Assembly (NCBI GenBank): GCA_965199865.1
Contig: CBDATU010000017.1
Coordinates: 85,121-149,120 of the forward strand
DNA: 64,000 nt
Origin: JAPOUP01 sp965199865
GTDB taxonomy: Bacteria; Pseudomonadota; Alphaproteobacteria; Rhodobacterales; Rhodobacteraceae
Reading direction: 5' to 3'
Positions within the stretch are counted from its first letter, which is position 1, and each line of letters begins with the position of its first letter. Of this stretch, positions 26,438 through 35,390 are shown in pieces. The notes under the pieces were generated by a model. The model was not told the DNA's origin, did not search any database, and saw nothing but the letters and a program-made list of their open reading frames with translations. A program made the translations under genes and the position numbers.

Positions 26438-27775
26438 TCAGTTGATCTTCGCAACCTCTTCGCGGATCTTCGCCACGGCTTCCTCAGCGCTGATCTCATC
26501 GTCAATGTATTCGCGAACAATCCGGTTGAAGAGCAGCGAGTTCACGATTTTCGACGCCCTGCTGAGCTGCCCTTCGCTAAGACCCCAGCGGTCACCGGTC
26601 GACAGGCCGGCGACAATGTTGTCGATCACGTCCTGCGGATAGATATCGGCCAAGGGCGCCTTTCGGTCGACGCCGACCGGCAGGGATGCCCATTCCATGA
26701 CATAGGCTTCAGGATCCGAGGAATTGCCACGGCGCACCGGGAACTTGCCCTCCGGCGCGATGCGCAGGATGTAGCTATAGCCCTCATCCATCACAAAGTT
26801 GACGAACTCGATCGCGGCATCGGTGTCGGCGTCAGTCGTGATGCCCATGTAACGGATGTCAGCCCAACCGGCACCACCAGGATTTGACGGTCCCGAAATG
26901 CGCGTGACGAATCCGGTTCTCGAGGCGAGTTCACGACTGGTGGGATCATCATTGATGGTCGGTGGCGCACTGTCGCGCAGGCCGGCCAGTTCGTCCATGA
27001 TGAAGGGTGACCAGATGATCATCGCGGCCTTGCCGGCGAAATACAGCTCACGTGACTGCTTCCAGTACAGCTCACCCTCAGGCGACGCAGCGGCCATCTG
27101 CTTATACATCTCAAGCGCCTCGGTCAGCTTGCGGGCGCTGTCTTCGTCGCTGTCATCGCCAACGGGCGAGTAACCATTGGCCAGCAGGACATGTTCGAGC
27201 ACCTGCATCATAAAATTTTCGTCGATCTTGGTGGCGGCCACAAAGCCGAACATGTTGTCGCCATCATGAAGTTTCTCGATGGCGGCTGCGATGTTCTCGT
27301 AGGAATCCGGAGCGGCAAGGCCGTGCTCTTCGAACAGGTCCTTGCGGTAGACCACCATCTGGGTCCATCCATCAACCGGAACGGAAGCGTATTCGCCGTT
27401 GCCGACGCCTGCGATGTCAAGCGGCCGCGAGGCGAATGTTCCTGCCCCCAGCGCCTCGACCACCTCGGTGGCGGAACCTGCGTCAAGGATTCCCGCCTCT
27501 GCCCAGGGCTGCAGGTACTGGATTGAGTGATAGACCACGTCCGGCATGTCGCCGGCGGCGAAGGCCGCGGTCATGCGGGTGCCAAGATCCGTTTCCGTAA
27601 CCGGCACGACCTCGACGGTATGGCCGGTCTTGGCCGAGAAGGCGGCGGCCATCTCTTCCTGGATCGCCACGCGGTCGGGCTGCTCCTCCGGCGTCCAGAA
27701 GGTTATGGTTTCGGCATGTGCCAACTGCGCGGCCAGAATGGCACCTATGGTCGCCGTTCCGAGTGTTTTGGGCAT
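26438..27775 (-). CDS. Sugar ABC transporter substrate-binding protein
   Basis: The product is 445 residues. The signal peptide LGTATIGAILAAQLAHAE probably cleaves after AHA. The mature protein starts TITFWTPEEQPDRVAIQEEM and belongs to the SBP_bac_1 (MalE-like) family, with FSAKTGHTVEVVPV near residue 47 and MPDVVYHSIQYLQPW near 77. It should bind a sugar or glycoside in the periplasm for the MalF/MalG/MalK-like proteins encoded divergently 1.3 kb away. Its promoter has an 18-bp operator filling the -35/-10 spacer. A strong hairpin terminator follows the gene. Confidence 0.93.
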   Translation of the reverse strand: MPKTLGTATIGAILAAQLAHAETITFWTPEEQPDRVAIQEEMAAAFSAKTGHTVEVVPVTETDLGTRMTAAFAAGDMPDVVYHSIQYLQPWAEAGILDAGSATEVVEALGAGTFASRPLDIAGVGNGEYASVPVDGWTQMVVYRKDLFEEHGLAAPDSYENIAAAIEKLHDGDNMFGFVAATKIDENFMMQVLEHVLLANGYSPVGDDSDEDSARKLTEALEMYKQMAAASPEGELYWKQSRELYFAGKAAMIIWSPFIMDELAGLRDSAPPTINDDPTSRELASRTGFVTRISGPSNPGGAGWADIRYMGITTDADTDAAIEFVNFVMDEGYSYILRIAPEGKFPVRRGNSSDPEAYVMEWASLPVGVDRKAPLADIYPQDVIDNIVAGLSTGDRWGLSEGQLSRASKIVNSLLFNRIVREYIDDEISAEEAVAKIREEVAKIN

Positions 27776-27861
27776 TCTCTAGTCTCCCTATGAGCGGACT
27801 GAATCGTCACTGTTCTGACGGGGCTCTGGCCATCGATTCGGCGAGAGCAACCACAACCCGC

Positions 27862-27891
27862 ATTATCTGATAAAACGTTCTATCAAGTCAA
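27862..27891 (-). promoter_or_regulatory. Promoter of the sugar-binding protein gene with LacI-type operator
   Basis: On the minus strand TTGACT (27886-27891) and GATAAT (27862-27867) are separated by exactly 18 bases. The spacer is entirely a near-perfect palindrome, TGATAAAACGTTCTATCA (27868-27885), with a single mismatched pair and the AACGTT centre typical of LacI-family operators. A bound repressor would block RNA polymerase directly. This is a strong sequence-level prediction. Confidence 0.75.
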
Positions 27892-27948
27892 CCTCCATAT
27901 ATGGAAATATCTTGGGGAATTCTCTCAACATTTTGACAATTCAGGAGC

Positions 27949-27980
27949 TTGACAGGAGCAATCGGAAAAACGTTATATCA
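27949..27980 (+). promoter_or_regulatory. Divergent promoter toward lacI-type gene and transport operon
   Basis: TTGACA (27949-27954) and GTTATA (27972-27977) are 17 bases apart, close to consensus. A second, weaker operator-like sequence, GGAAAAACGTTATATCA, is centred at 27971/27972 over the -10 box and shares AACGTT and ATCA with the better operator 95 bases away. Two sites at this distance could support looping. Confidence 0.6.
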
Positions 27981-28047
27981 GCACATGCTCGAAGAAGGCG
28001 TATATGGGAGCGATGGGGGGCCGGTTCGCAAACCAGCGACGGCCAAT

Positions 28048-29069
28048 ATGGCCGCGCGTCCGACGATCCGTACGGTTGCCCAGGAAGCGGGAGTGTCGAT
28101 TTTCCACGGTCAGCCAGGTCCTACGTGGACAGGGACGCATTTCGGACACCACCCGACGCAGGGTCCTTCGGATTGCCAAGAAGATCGGCTATGTCCAGGA
28201 CCGCCGCGCCGCGGCCATGCGGTCAGGTGAAAGCCGTGAGGTCGGACTTCTCATCCACAACATCCGCAACCCATTCAACGCGGAAGTCGTGGTCGGCGTG
28301 AACTCATATCTTGAGGAACAGGGCTATCTGGTCTTCGTGCTCGACGCGCTTGACGACCCGGTGCGGCAGCGGCGCTACCTGCAGACGATGATGGCTGGCT
28401 CACCAGCCGGGCTGCTTTGGGTTCCCGCCACTGGAACGGATCAGGAAACGGTGGACTGGGTGCGCGCCCGCAAACCCGACAACGGTGTCTCTCCTGCGCC
28501 CATTGCCGGGCCATCCTTTTGATCATGTGGGAATCGATTCCACCCTGGGCGCATCGCTGGCCACGCGTCACCTTCTGGATCTCGGACACAGGCGCCTCGC
28601 TTTTCTGGGCGGCGACCATAAATCGGAGACCATCATCCAGCGAATCGGCGGGTTCGCCACCGCGATGATCAGTGTGGGGGCCGCGCCGGATATCGTCTGG
28701 CCCTGCGCCGAAACCAAGGCCGCGGCGATGGACGCGACGGTGCGCCTTCTGGCCAAACATCCCAGCGTCACAGGACTGGTCTGCAACTGCGATGTGGTAG
28801 CCGTCGGCGCAACGCTTGGGCTTTCGCGCCTGGGACTGACGGCTGGCCGCGACGTGTCGGTTACGGGCTTCGATGACATCGAGGACGCCCGGCTCTGGTC
28901 ACCGCCCCTCACAACGGTCGCCGTCGACCCCGTTGGAATCGGGAGACAGCTTGCAGTATCGCTTCTGGAGCGTAAGTCCCGAAGTCAGTCGCCGCTTCGC
29001 ACCGTGAACCTCCCGGTACAGCTGATGGTGCGGACCTCGTCCGGTCCGCCAACTGGAGATGTCGGATGA
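28048..29069 (+). pseudogene. LacI-family transcriptional regulator, two frameshifts
   Basis: Read across three frames, the gene gives a complete LacI-family protein. An N-terminal helix-turn-helix (RPTIRTVAQEAGVSI then STVSQVLRG) is followed by the hinge and the type-1 periplasmic-binding-like effector domain (EVGLLIHNIRNPFNAEVVVG, later DLGHRRLAFLGG and SVTGFDDIEDARLWSPPLTT). The first frameshift is an extra T in a TTTT run at about 28096-28100, inside the DNA-recognition helix. The second is one base near 28484, where the frame jumps to VSLLRPLPGHPFDHVGID. Correcting both restores one uninterrupted frame ending in an overlap with the MalF-like gene. It is either a very young pseudogene or carries two sequencing errors. 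The repressor's own operators are intact. Confidence 0.88.
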
Positions 29070-30331
29070 GCGAAACCCCCAACACTGACATCATGCGTGC
29101 GAGAAAACGTATAGGACCCATCGCCCGAAGGGAGATGCGCCTTGCCTTCACAATGCTATTTCCCACGGTCGCGACCGTTCTGTTCGTCGTACTTGTTCCG
29201 GTGCTGGCGAATTTCTGGATCAGCGTAAAGCCGGTCGAACTGGCGGATCTGCGCGCCGCCAAACCCCTGGTGAGGGAGCGGGTGCGTGGAGAGGTCGCGG
29301 CGGCGGGAGACACCTACCAGATCGAATACCGGGTACGGTCGAGTTCGCCAAGTGAGCCGGTATTCGACGTCACAATGGCCGACATGGTTCCGGAGGGACT
29401 TCGAATCACCAGTATCGAGGCCCCCTGCATCGCCGACGGCCAGATCATCCGCTGCGACTTCGGCACGCTCGAACCAGGCAAGCAGAGGCGCATAAGGGGT
29501 GTCCTCACCGCCACCGAAGCCCATTTCGCAACAGGTGCCAGCCCACCGAAAGACACCAAACCTGAAATCACCGGTCATGCGCCGAACGCCCTGACCAGTC
29601 TGGAGTTCACCTTCGACAATTTCCGCCAAATATTCGACGCTTCGGAATTCTGGGAGGTGCTATGGGTGAGCATTGTCTACACCGTTTTCGGCACTGGGGG
29701 CGCCCTTCTGCTAGGATTGCTTGCGGCCCAGCTGATGATGACCGCATTTCCGGGACGCGCGCTGTTTCGCGGGCTGTTTCTCTTTCCCTACGTCTCGCCG
29801 GTGATTGCGGTGGCGTTTACCTGGATATTCCTGCTTGACCCGTTTTCGGGAACGATGAACGCCATCCTGCAGCAGACAGGCGTTACGGACGGCGCAATCA
29901 ACTTCCTGGGCAAGCGCGGCATTGCGCTGTGGACCGTGATCGCCTTTGAGGCCTGGCGCTATTTTCCGCTCGCCTTCCTGTTCATCCTCGCCCGAATGCA
30001 GTCGCTGAGCACGGATCTCGACGAGGCCGCCGAAATGGATGGCGCGACTCCGTTCCAGAGGTTCTGGTACATTTCCCTCCCACAGCTCATCGGCATCATC
30101 TCCACATTGTTCCTCCTGCGTTTCATCTGGACATTCAACAAGTTCGACGACATTTTCCTGCTAACCGGCGGTGCCAGCGGCACCCGAACCCTGACCGTCA
30201 ACGTATACGAACAGGCATTTGCGCTCTCGAACCTTGGAGCGGGTGCCGCGGTCGCCGTGGTGATCTTCTTCATGCTTGCCATATTTGTCGGGTTCTACTT
30301 CCGGTTCGCCCCTAAAGAGGAGGGCATGTGA
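29066..30331 (+). CDS. Sugar ABC permease (MalF-like) with inserted DUF11-like domain
   Basis: The product is 421 residues, about 120 longer than a standard MalF-type permease without inserts. TM1 (MLFPTVATVLFVVLVPVLANF) is followed by a periplasmic insert at roughly residues 55-155. The insert reads like a DUF11 repeat: YRVRSSSPSEPVFDVTMADM, VPEGLRITSIEAP and CDFGTLEPGKQRRIRGVL. The permease core then resumes with five TM helices and the EAA loop DEAAEMDGATPFQRFWYISL near residue 323. It pairs with the MalG-like protein encoded next (four-base overlap) and is energised by the UgpC/MalK-like ATPase at the end of the operon. The insert is unusual and may contact the binding protein or cell-envelope polymer. 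Confidence 0.9.
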   Translation: MSETPNTDIMRARKRIGPIARREMRLAFTMLFPTVATVLFVVLVPVLANFWISVKPVELADLRAAKPLVRERVRGEVAAAGDTYQIEYRVRSSSPSEPVFDVTMADMVPEGLRITSIEAPCIADGQIIRCDFGTLEPGKQRRIRGVLTATEAHFATGASPPKDTKPEITGHAPNALTSLEFTFDNFRQIFDASEFWEVLWVSIVYTVFGTGGALLLGLLAAQLMMTAFPGRALFRGLFLFPYVSPVIAVAFTWIFLLDPFSGTMNAILQQTGVTDGAINFLGKRGIALWTVIAFEAWRYFPLAFLFILARMQSLSTDLDEAAEMDGATPFQRFWYISLPQLIGIISTLFLLRFIWTFNKFDDIFLLTGGASGTRTLTVNVYEQAFALSNLGAGAAVAVVIFFMLAIFVGFYFRFAPKEEGM

Positions 30332-31557
30332 TGGCCCGAGGCATTACGCTTGCCGCCGTTCTTGGTGGGATCTGGGGCTTCATCGCCGCCATTGTCCTTG
30401 GCATTTCGGTAACACTGGTCTTCGGAGTCGACACGGAGATGACCGCGACAGCGGCCCTGATCGCCGGCATTCCGGCAGCGGTTTCCCTATTGTTCGGACG
30501 TGACCTTGGCTGGAGTGGGCGAACCGCATTTCTGGTGGCCATGCTGGTCCATGCCGTAACGTTCTGTCTACTGACGCAGCTTTCGCCCCTCGGCCTACCG
30601 CTGGGCAAGGTGCCGGTGACCGGCGTTGTGGTCGCCCTGACGCTTGCCGCCGTCACGGTGGGAGCCATTGCGATCGCATTCCACGAACGGGACTGGCGTA
30701 GCCTGAACCGTTACCGCATGGAGGAAGTCATTGCGCGCACGCTTAAGGGGCTGGGCTTCGTCTTCTTCGGAAGCATCGTGCTGCTTCCGTTCTATGCCAT
30801 GCTGATGACCAGCTTCAAGAAACAGGCCGATCTACTGGTCGATCCCCTCGATTACTCGATCGACCTGACCCAGGGCTTTGCCCAGCTGTTCTCCAGCTAT
30901 ATCGAGCTGTTCGTCACGTTTGACTTCGGACGTTTCATCCTGGTCTCCACAGTCGTGTCCCTGTCCACGGTGTTTCTGACACTGGCGGCGTCGATCCCCG
31001 GCGCCTATGCGATCAGCAGGCTGCGCTTTCCCGGCCGCCTGGCGTTTTCGCGCTCGATCCTGATGATCTACATGGTGCCCGCGATCGTACTCGTGATCCC
31101 GCTCTATGCGGTTTTTTCCCAGCTTGGCCTGCGAGACAGTCTGCTTGGTCTGCTGATCGTCTATCCCGCCACGACCATCCCGGTATCACTATACATGCTC
31201 CAGGGCTATTTCCGCGGCCTGCCAGGCGAGCTGGAAGAGGCCGGGCTGATGGATGGCTGCTCGCGTCTGGCGGTCATCTGGCGCATCACGCTGCCGCTCT
31301 CACTGCCTGCAATCGCTTCAGTGGCGCTCTACGTGTTCATGATCGCCTGGAATGAATTCCTGTTCGCATTCATGTTCATCGACAGTCCCGAAATCTTTAC
31401 CCTCTCCCGCGCCGTGGTTTCGCTCAACTCCTCCGAGGTGCCACGCCAACACCTGATGGCAGGGGCAGTGATCGTAACGATCCCGGTACTGGTGATCTTT
31501 CTCTGGTTCGAGCGGTTCCTGGTTCAGGGGCTCACCGCAGGAAGCGTAAAGGGTTAG
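30328..31557 (+). CDS. Sugar ABC permease (MalG-like) with extra N-terminal TM region
   Basis: The product is 409 residues, against about 280 for typical MalG proteins. The first 125 residues add four hydrophobic segments, including WGFIAAIVLGISVTLVFGV and KVPVTGVVVALTLAAVTVGA, before the normal permease domain starting at GLGFVFFGSIVLLPFYAMLM. The core has SIPGAYAISRLRFPGR near 229 and the EAA loop EEAGLMDGCSRLAVIWRITL near 308, which docks onto the ATPase. Start and stop overlap or abut neighbouring operon genes. The extra membrane segment has no assigned role. Confidence 0.9.
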   Translation: MMARGITLAAVLGGIWGFIAAIVLGISVTLVFGVDTEMTATAALIAGIPAAVSLLFGRDLGWSGRTAFLVAMLVHAVTFCLLTQLSPLGLPLGKVPVTGVVVALTLAAVTVGAIAIAFHERDWRSLNRYRMEEVIARTLKGLGFVFFGSIVLLPFYAMLMTSFKKQADLLVDPLDYSIDLTQGFAQLFSSYIELFVTFDFGRFILVSTVVSLSTVFLTLAASIPGAYAISRLRFPGRLAFSRSILMIYMVPAIVLVIPLYAVFSQLGLRDSLLGLLIVYPATTIPVSLYMLQGYFRGLPGELEEAGLMDGCSRLAVIWRITLPLSLPAIASVALYVFMIAWNEFLFAFMFIDSPEIFTLSRAVVSLNSSEVPRQHLMAGAVIVTIPVLVIFLWFERFLVQGLTAGSVKG

Positions 31558-31560
31558 GGC

Positions 31561-32829
31561 ATGGACGACCAAACGATCCCATCGCATGACGAAATCGCGC
31601 GTGACATCCTGCGCCGCAACGATCGGGGTGGGCACACGATTCCAACCAGCGGCCTCTATCCGTACCAGTGGAACTGGGATTCGGTCTTCGTGTCACTCGG
31701 TCTGGCCACATTCGACCGCGACCGCGCATGGCGGGAACTGGAGACCCTGTTTGAAGCCCAGTGGCCGGACGGTATGGTCCCGCACATCATTTTCCGTGCT
31801 GATGATCCGAGCTACTTCCCCGGCCCTTCGGTCTGGAGAGCCGGCACAGGACCACTGGCATCCTCGGGCATCACCCAACCTCCGGTCGCCGCCTCGGCGA
31901 TTCTGGAACTGGCCAGGACAGAGCCGGAACGCGCACGGCCATTTCTCGCAAAGCTGGATGCCTGGCACCGCTGGTTTCATGCGGCTCGCGACCCGGATGG
32001 ACTAGGCGTCATCGCCGTCACTCATCCATGGGAATCTGGTCGCGACAACCTGCCTGACTGGGATGCGCCGGGCGCCGTCATCGATGTATCGGATATCCGG
32101 GACTACCAGCGCCGGGACACGGATCTGGTCGGCGCTGACATGCGACCGCACAAGGCCGATTATGACCGCTACATCGCGCTGGTGCGATTCGGGGCGGAGC
32201 GGCGATGGGACCAGCGCAGAATCTCCTCAGAAAGCCCGTTCTTCGTCGCCGACCCTGGCACGACCGCCATTCTTCTGCGCGCCGAACGTGATCTTGCGGC
32301 CCTGGCGCAGCTGCTGGGCGAACCCTCCGCCGGAGTTGCCGGGCGCATCGCCCGTATGGAAGCCGGTTTCGACCGACTCTGGAACCCGGAGGCTGGCAAT
32401 TACTGCGCGCTTGATCTGAGAACGGGAAGACATGCGGAGGTCGGCACTTCGGCCGGTTTTCTGGCGCTTTACGCTGGCATCGTGGACCGCAGGGCGGAAC
32501 TGCTGGAGCAGCTTGCCATACTTGACCGTAGGACTGGCCGTCTGGTGCCGAGCTATGATCCACGCAGCCCCCTATTCGATCACCGTCGTTACTGGCGCGG
32601 TCCGGTCTGGACGCATGTGAACTTCATGATCGCCCGGGGACTAGGCGAGCTCGGTGAGGAAACCTGGGCCAACCGGCTGCGCGGCGACACCGCCGCTCTC
32701 ATTCGCAGTGCAGGGTTCTCGGAATATTTCAGCCCGGTCACTGGCGAGGGCTGCGGTGGAGGAACGTTTTCCTGGACAGCAGCGATCTGGCTTGCCTGGG
32801 GTCTAGGGGAAGTGGAGGGACAGAACTGA
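31561..32829 (+). CDS. GH63-type glycoside hydrolase, probable glucosylglycerate/mannosylglycerate hydrolase
   Basis: The product is 422 residues without a signal peptide, so it is cytoplasmic. Family landmarks are YPYQWNWDSVFVSLG near residue 34, HPWESGRDNLPDWDAP near 156 (with the acid/base Asp region), YWRGPVWTHVNFMIARGL near 343, and EYFSPVTGEGCGGGTFSWTAA near 392. These match the GH63 branch of mannosylglycerate and glucosylglycerate hydrolases, which split these compatible solutes to a hexose and glycerate. Its position inside the ABC importer operon, between MalG- and MalK-like genes, indicates that the imported glycoside is hydrolysed by this enzyme. Other GH63-like alpha-glycosidase activities remain possible. 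Confidence 0.8.
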   Translation: MDDQTIPSHDEIARDILRRNDRGGHTIPTSGLYPYQWNWDSVFVSLGLATFDRDRAWRELETLFEAQWPDGMVPHIIFRADDPSYFPGPSVWRAGTGPLASSGITQPPVAASAILELARTEPERARPFLAKLDAWHRWFHAARDPDGLGVIAVTHPWESGRDNLPDWDAPGAVIDVSDIRDYQRRDTDLVGADMRPHKADYDRYIALVRFGAERRWDQRRISSESPFFVADPGTTAILLRAERDLAALAQLLGEPSAGVAGRIARMEAGFDRLWNPEAGNYCALDLRTGRHAEVGTSAGFLALYAGIVDRRAELLEQLAILDRRTGRLVPSYDPRSPLFDHRRYWRGPVWTHVNFMIARGLGELGEETWANRLRGDTAALIRSAGFSEYFSPVTGEGCGGGTFSWTAAIWLAWGLGEVEGQN

Positions 32830-33887
32830 TGGGCGCGATCGGGCTGACAGGCATTCACAAGTATTTTGGTGATGTTCACGTGATCAAGGGTGTGGACCTG
32901 GAGATCGACGATGGTGAGTTTGTCGTCTTTGTCGGTCCGTCAGGATGTGGCAAGTCAACAATGCTTCGGCTTGTATCCGGGCTGGAGGAAGTCACCGTCG
33001 GCACGGTTGAGATCGAAGGCAAGGATGTCACGGCTCTTGGCGCGGCCGAGCGAGGGCTTGCGATGGTCTTCCAGTCCTACGCCCTCTATCCACACATGAC
33101 AGTTCGCGACAATATGGGGTTTGGCCTCAAGGTCGCAGGGACGACCCAGGCCGCTCGCGAGGAGGCGGTTGGCCGCGCCGCGGACATTCTCCAGCTTGGC
33201 CCCCTGCTCGACCGCAGGCCCAAAGAGCTTTCCGGCGGTCAGCGTCAGCGGGTAGCGATCGGACGCGCCATCGTGCGCGAGCCTGCGGCATTCCTGTTCG
33301 ACGAACCGCTGTCCAACCTTGACGCGGCGCTGCGCGTCCAGATGCGGATCGAGATAGCCCGCCTGCATCGCCAGCTCGGCAAGACGATGGTGTATGTTAC
33401 CCACGACCAGGTCGAGGCGATGACCCTTGCCGACCGCATCGTGGTCTTTGATTCCGGCGTGATACAGCAGCAGGGCCCGCCACTGGAGCTTTACCGCCAT
33501 CCATCGAATCTCTTTGTCGCCACATTCATCGGCTCGCCAAAGATGAACATCGTTCCCTGCGAATCGACGCAAGGCGGTATCAGGCTCGCCAATGGCACCG
33601 TGATTGACATTCCGGGCCTTGGCGGCGATGCCCGTCATTTCGGCATCCGCCCGGAACATCTCCACCTGGCATCCGGTGGCGAGGCAATCCTGACCGGCAC
33701 TGTCGGTGTTGCCGAACATCTGGGAAGCGACAGCTTCGTTCATGTCGACGTTCCGGGAATGGACCCCGTCAATATCCGGATCGCAGGCGGCGTCGACATC
33801 TCCGAGGATCAGGAGACCGGCCTCAGCTTTGACCTGGCGGATGCGCATATATTCAGCGAAGACGGAAATCGACTGGACTTTGGCTGA
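32829..33887 (+). CDS. Sugar ABC transporter ATPase (UgpC/MalK-like)
   Basis: The product is 352 residues. The nucleotide-binding domain has Walker A GPSGCGKST at about residues 38-46, Q-loop VFQSYALYPHMTVRDN near 81, signature LSGGQRQRVAIGRAI near 134, Walker B AFLFDEPLSNLD and the H-loop VYVTHDQVEAMT. A C-terminal TOBE regulatory domain follows from about residue 235 (GSPKMNIVPCE, then FGIRPEHLHL). It drives the MalF/MalG-like permeases. Its start overlaps the hydrolase stop by one base, and it is the last gene of the operon. Confidence 0.94.
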   Translation: MGAIGLTGIHKYFGDVHVIKGVDLEIDDGEFVVFVGPSGCGKSTMLRLVSGLEEVTVGTVEIEGKDVTALGAAERGLAMVFQSYALYPHMTVRDNMGFGLKVAGTTQAAREEAVGRAADILQLGPLLDRRPKELSGGQRQRVAIGRAIVREPAAFLFDEPLSNLDAALRVQMRIEIARLHRQLGKTMVYVTHDQVEAMTLADRIVVFDSGVIQQQGPPLELYRHPSNLFVATFIGSPKMNIVPCESTQGGIRLANGTVIDIPGLGGDARHFGIRPEHLHLASGGEAILTGTVGVAEHLGSDSFVHVDVPGMDPVNIRIAGGVDISEDQETGLSFDLADAHIFSEDGNRLDFG

Positions 33888-34226
33888 CCTGTGTGGCGGA
33901 ATTGGCTGAGCCTCCATCCGAACCGTGATCCGTGTCCCTGCCCGCAATTCCCGACTTCGTAATCAGCCTTCCGCATTGAATGGATGCCACTGGTATTGCT
34001 GTAATCTCGCCAACCGCGCCTGGCCTGCCCGCTTCAGGATGCAGGAATCGACACGGTCAGGTAGAGACGCATAGCCGTGGCGTGCGGGATCCGTGATTCC
34101 GGCATAGGGTGCGGTGCTGGCATTCATCATTCGGCGCGACCCTACTGACCGGCGGACCAAACATCGCGGCACAATCGGGTGACATCGGTGATTTTCGTCG
34201 AACCTGTCGCCAACGTCCCAACGTCA
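33888..34226. other. Intergenic stretch between the ABC operon and the aldolase gene
   Basis: The convergent genes on either side end here. No hairpin followed by a T run, RNA gene or ORF with recognisable features is visible. Confidence 0.4.
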
Positions 34227-35390
34227 TCAGTAGCACTTGCCGCGTGCGCTGATTGGCCAGAGCGTCTCAACCCTTCCATCACGCAGGCCGACATACCAGT
34301 CATGCACGTTGCAGGTTGGGTCGCAGTGGCCTGGAATCAGCCTCAGCCTATCGTTGACTTTCAGCACATGTTCTGGATCCGTGATCACGCCATGCTCGTC
34401 CGAACACTCAACGTATCTGACATCGCTGCGCCCAAGGATTACCGGCAGACCGCTATCCACCGACTGTGCCTTGAGACCAGCATCGCAGATCGCCCTGTCA
34501 GGCTTGGCATGGCTCATGACCGAAGTGAGAATGAAGAGTGCGTATTCCCATTCGCCTTCGTCAATTCGATTACCGGCCCTGTCGAGAATCCGACCGTAAT
34601 CCGCGTCCATGAATGCGTAGGAGCCGCATTGCAGCTCATTGTAAACTCCAGAGGCACTCTCGAAATAATATGAGCCAGTACCTCCCCCTGAAACCAGTTC
34701 GGGTTCAAGCCCCTCTGCCTTCAGGGCCGTCACCGCTTCTCTGACCATAGCGATGGCGGTGTCCACCTTCTCCCTGCGTGCCTCATATCGCTCGATATGC
34801 TGCATCGCGCCCTGATAAGCCTGGATGCCAGAAAAGCGGAGATGGCCCGCCGCGTCGATGGCTTTGGCGATTTCCACAACTTCAGGCGTCGTGGTCACAC
34901 CACAGCGCCCCGCACCGCAGTCGATCTCAACAAGGCATTCAATGCACGTATCATGCCTTCCCGCACCAGCCGAAAGTTCGGCCACGTTGTCGATGTCATC
35001 AACGCAGACAATGGTCCGGGCCCCTAGCTTGGGCAACCGGGCCAGACGGTCGATCTTGACCGGGCCGCGCACCTGATTTGACACCAGCAGGTCGGCAATT
35101 CCGCCGCGGGCGAAAACCTCGGCCTCCGAAACCTTCTGGCAGCAGACGCCCACGGCACCGCCCAGTTCATGCTGAAGTCTGGCCACGTCAACCGACTTAT
35201 GCATCTTGGCATGGACCCTTAGGCGCATGCCGTGTGTTTTGGCAAATTCACCCATCTTCGTGATGTTGCGTTCCAGCGCATCAAGTTCGAGGATGAGGCA
35301 GGGTGTCTGGATCTCGCTCTCTTCCATGCCCGGCAGGGCGGGCACGTCGTATCCAACCTCAAGCTTTCCGGTATCGCTGTAATTTTCCAC
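34227..35390 (-). CDS. bhcC: 3-hydroxy-D-aspartate aldolase-like PLP enzyme (BhcC/DSD1 family)
   Basis: The product is 387 residues. It starts at a GTG with GGAGG five bases upstream. The N-terminal alanine-racemase-like barrel has RVHAKMHKS near residue 58, bearing the PLP lysine, plus GVCCQKVSEAEVFARGGI and EIDCGAGRCGV. The C-terminal domain has ICDAGLKAQSVDSGLP near 302 and GHCDPTCNVHDWY near 354, the His and Cys metal ligands. The segments read very close to BhcC of the beta-hydroxyaspartate cycle, which cleaves 3-hydroxy-D-aspartate to glycine and glyoxylate. The other cycle genes (bhcA, bhcB, bhcD) are not in the window. It is therefore either an orphan or a related D-threonine/hydroxyaspartate aldolase. 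Confidence 0.85.
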   Translation of the reverse strand: MENYSDTGKLEVGYDVPALPGMEESEIQTPCLILELDALERNITKMGEFAKTHGMRLRVHAKMHKSVDVARLQHELGGAVGVCCQKVSEAEVFARGGIADLLVSNQVRGPVKIDRLARLPKLGARTIVCVDDIDNVAELSAGAGRHDTCIECLVEIDCGAGRCGVTTTPEVVEIAKAIDAAGHLRFSGIQAYQGAMQHIERYEARREKVDTAIAMVREAVTALKAEGLEPELVSGGGTGSYYFESASGVYNELQCGSYAFMDADYGRILDRAGNRIDEGEWEYALFILTSVMSHAKPDRAICDAGLKAQSVDSGLPVILGRSDVRYVECSDEHGVITDPEHVLKVNDRLRLIPGHCDPTCNVHDWYVGLRDGRVETLWPISARGKCY

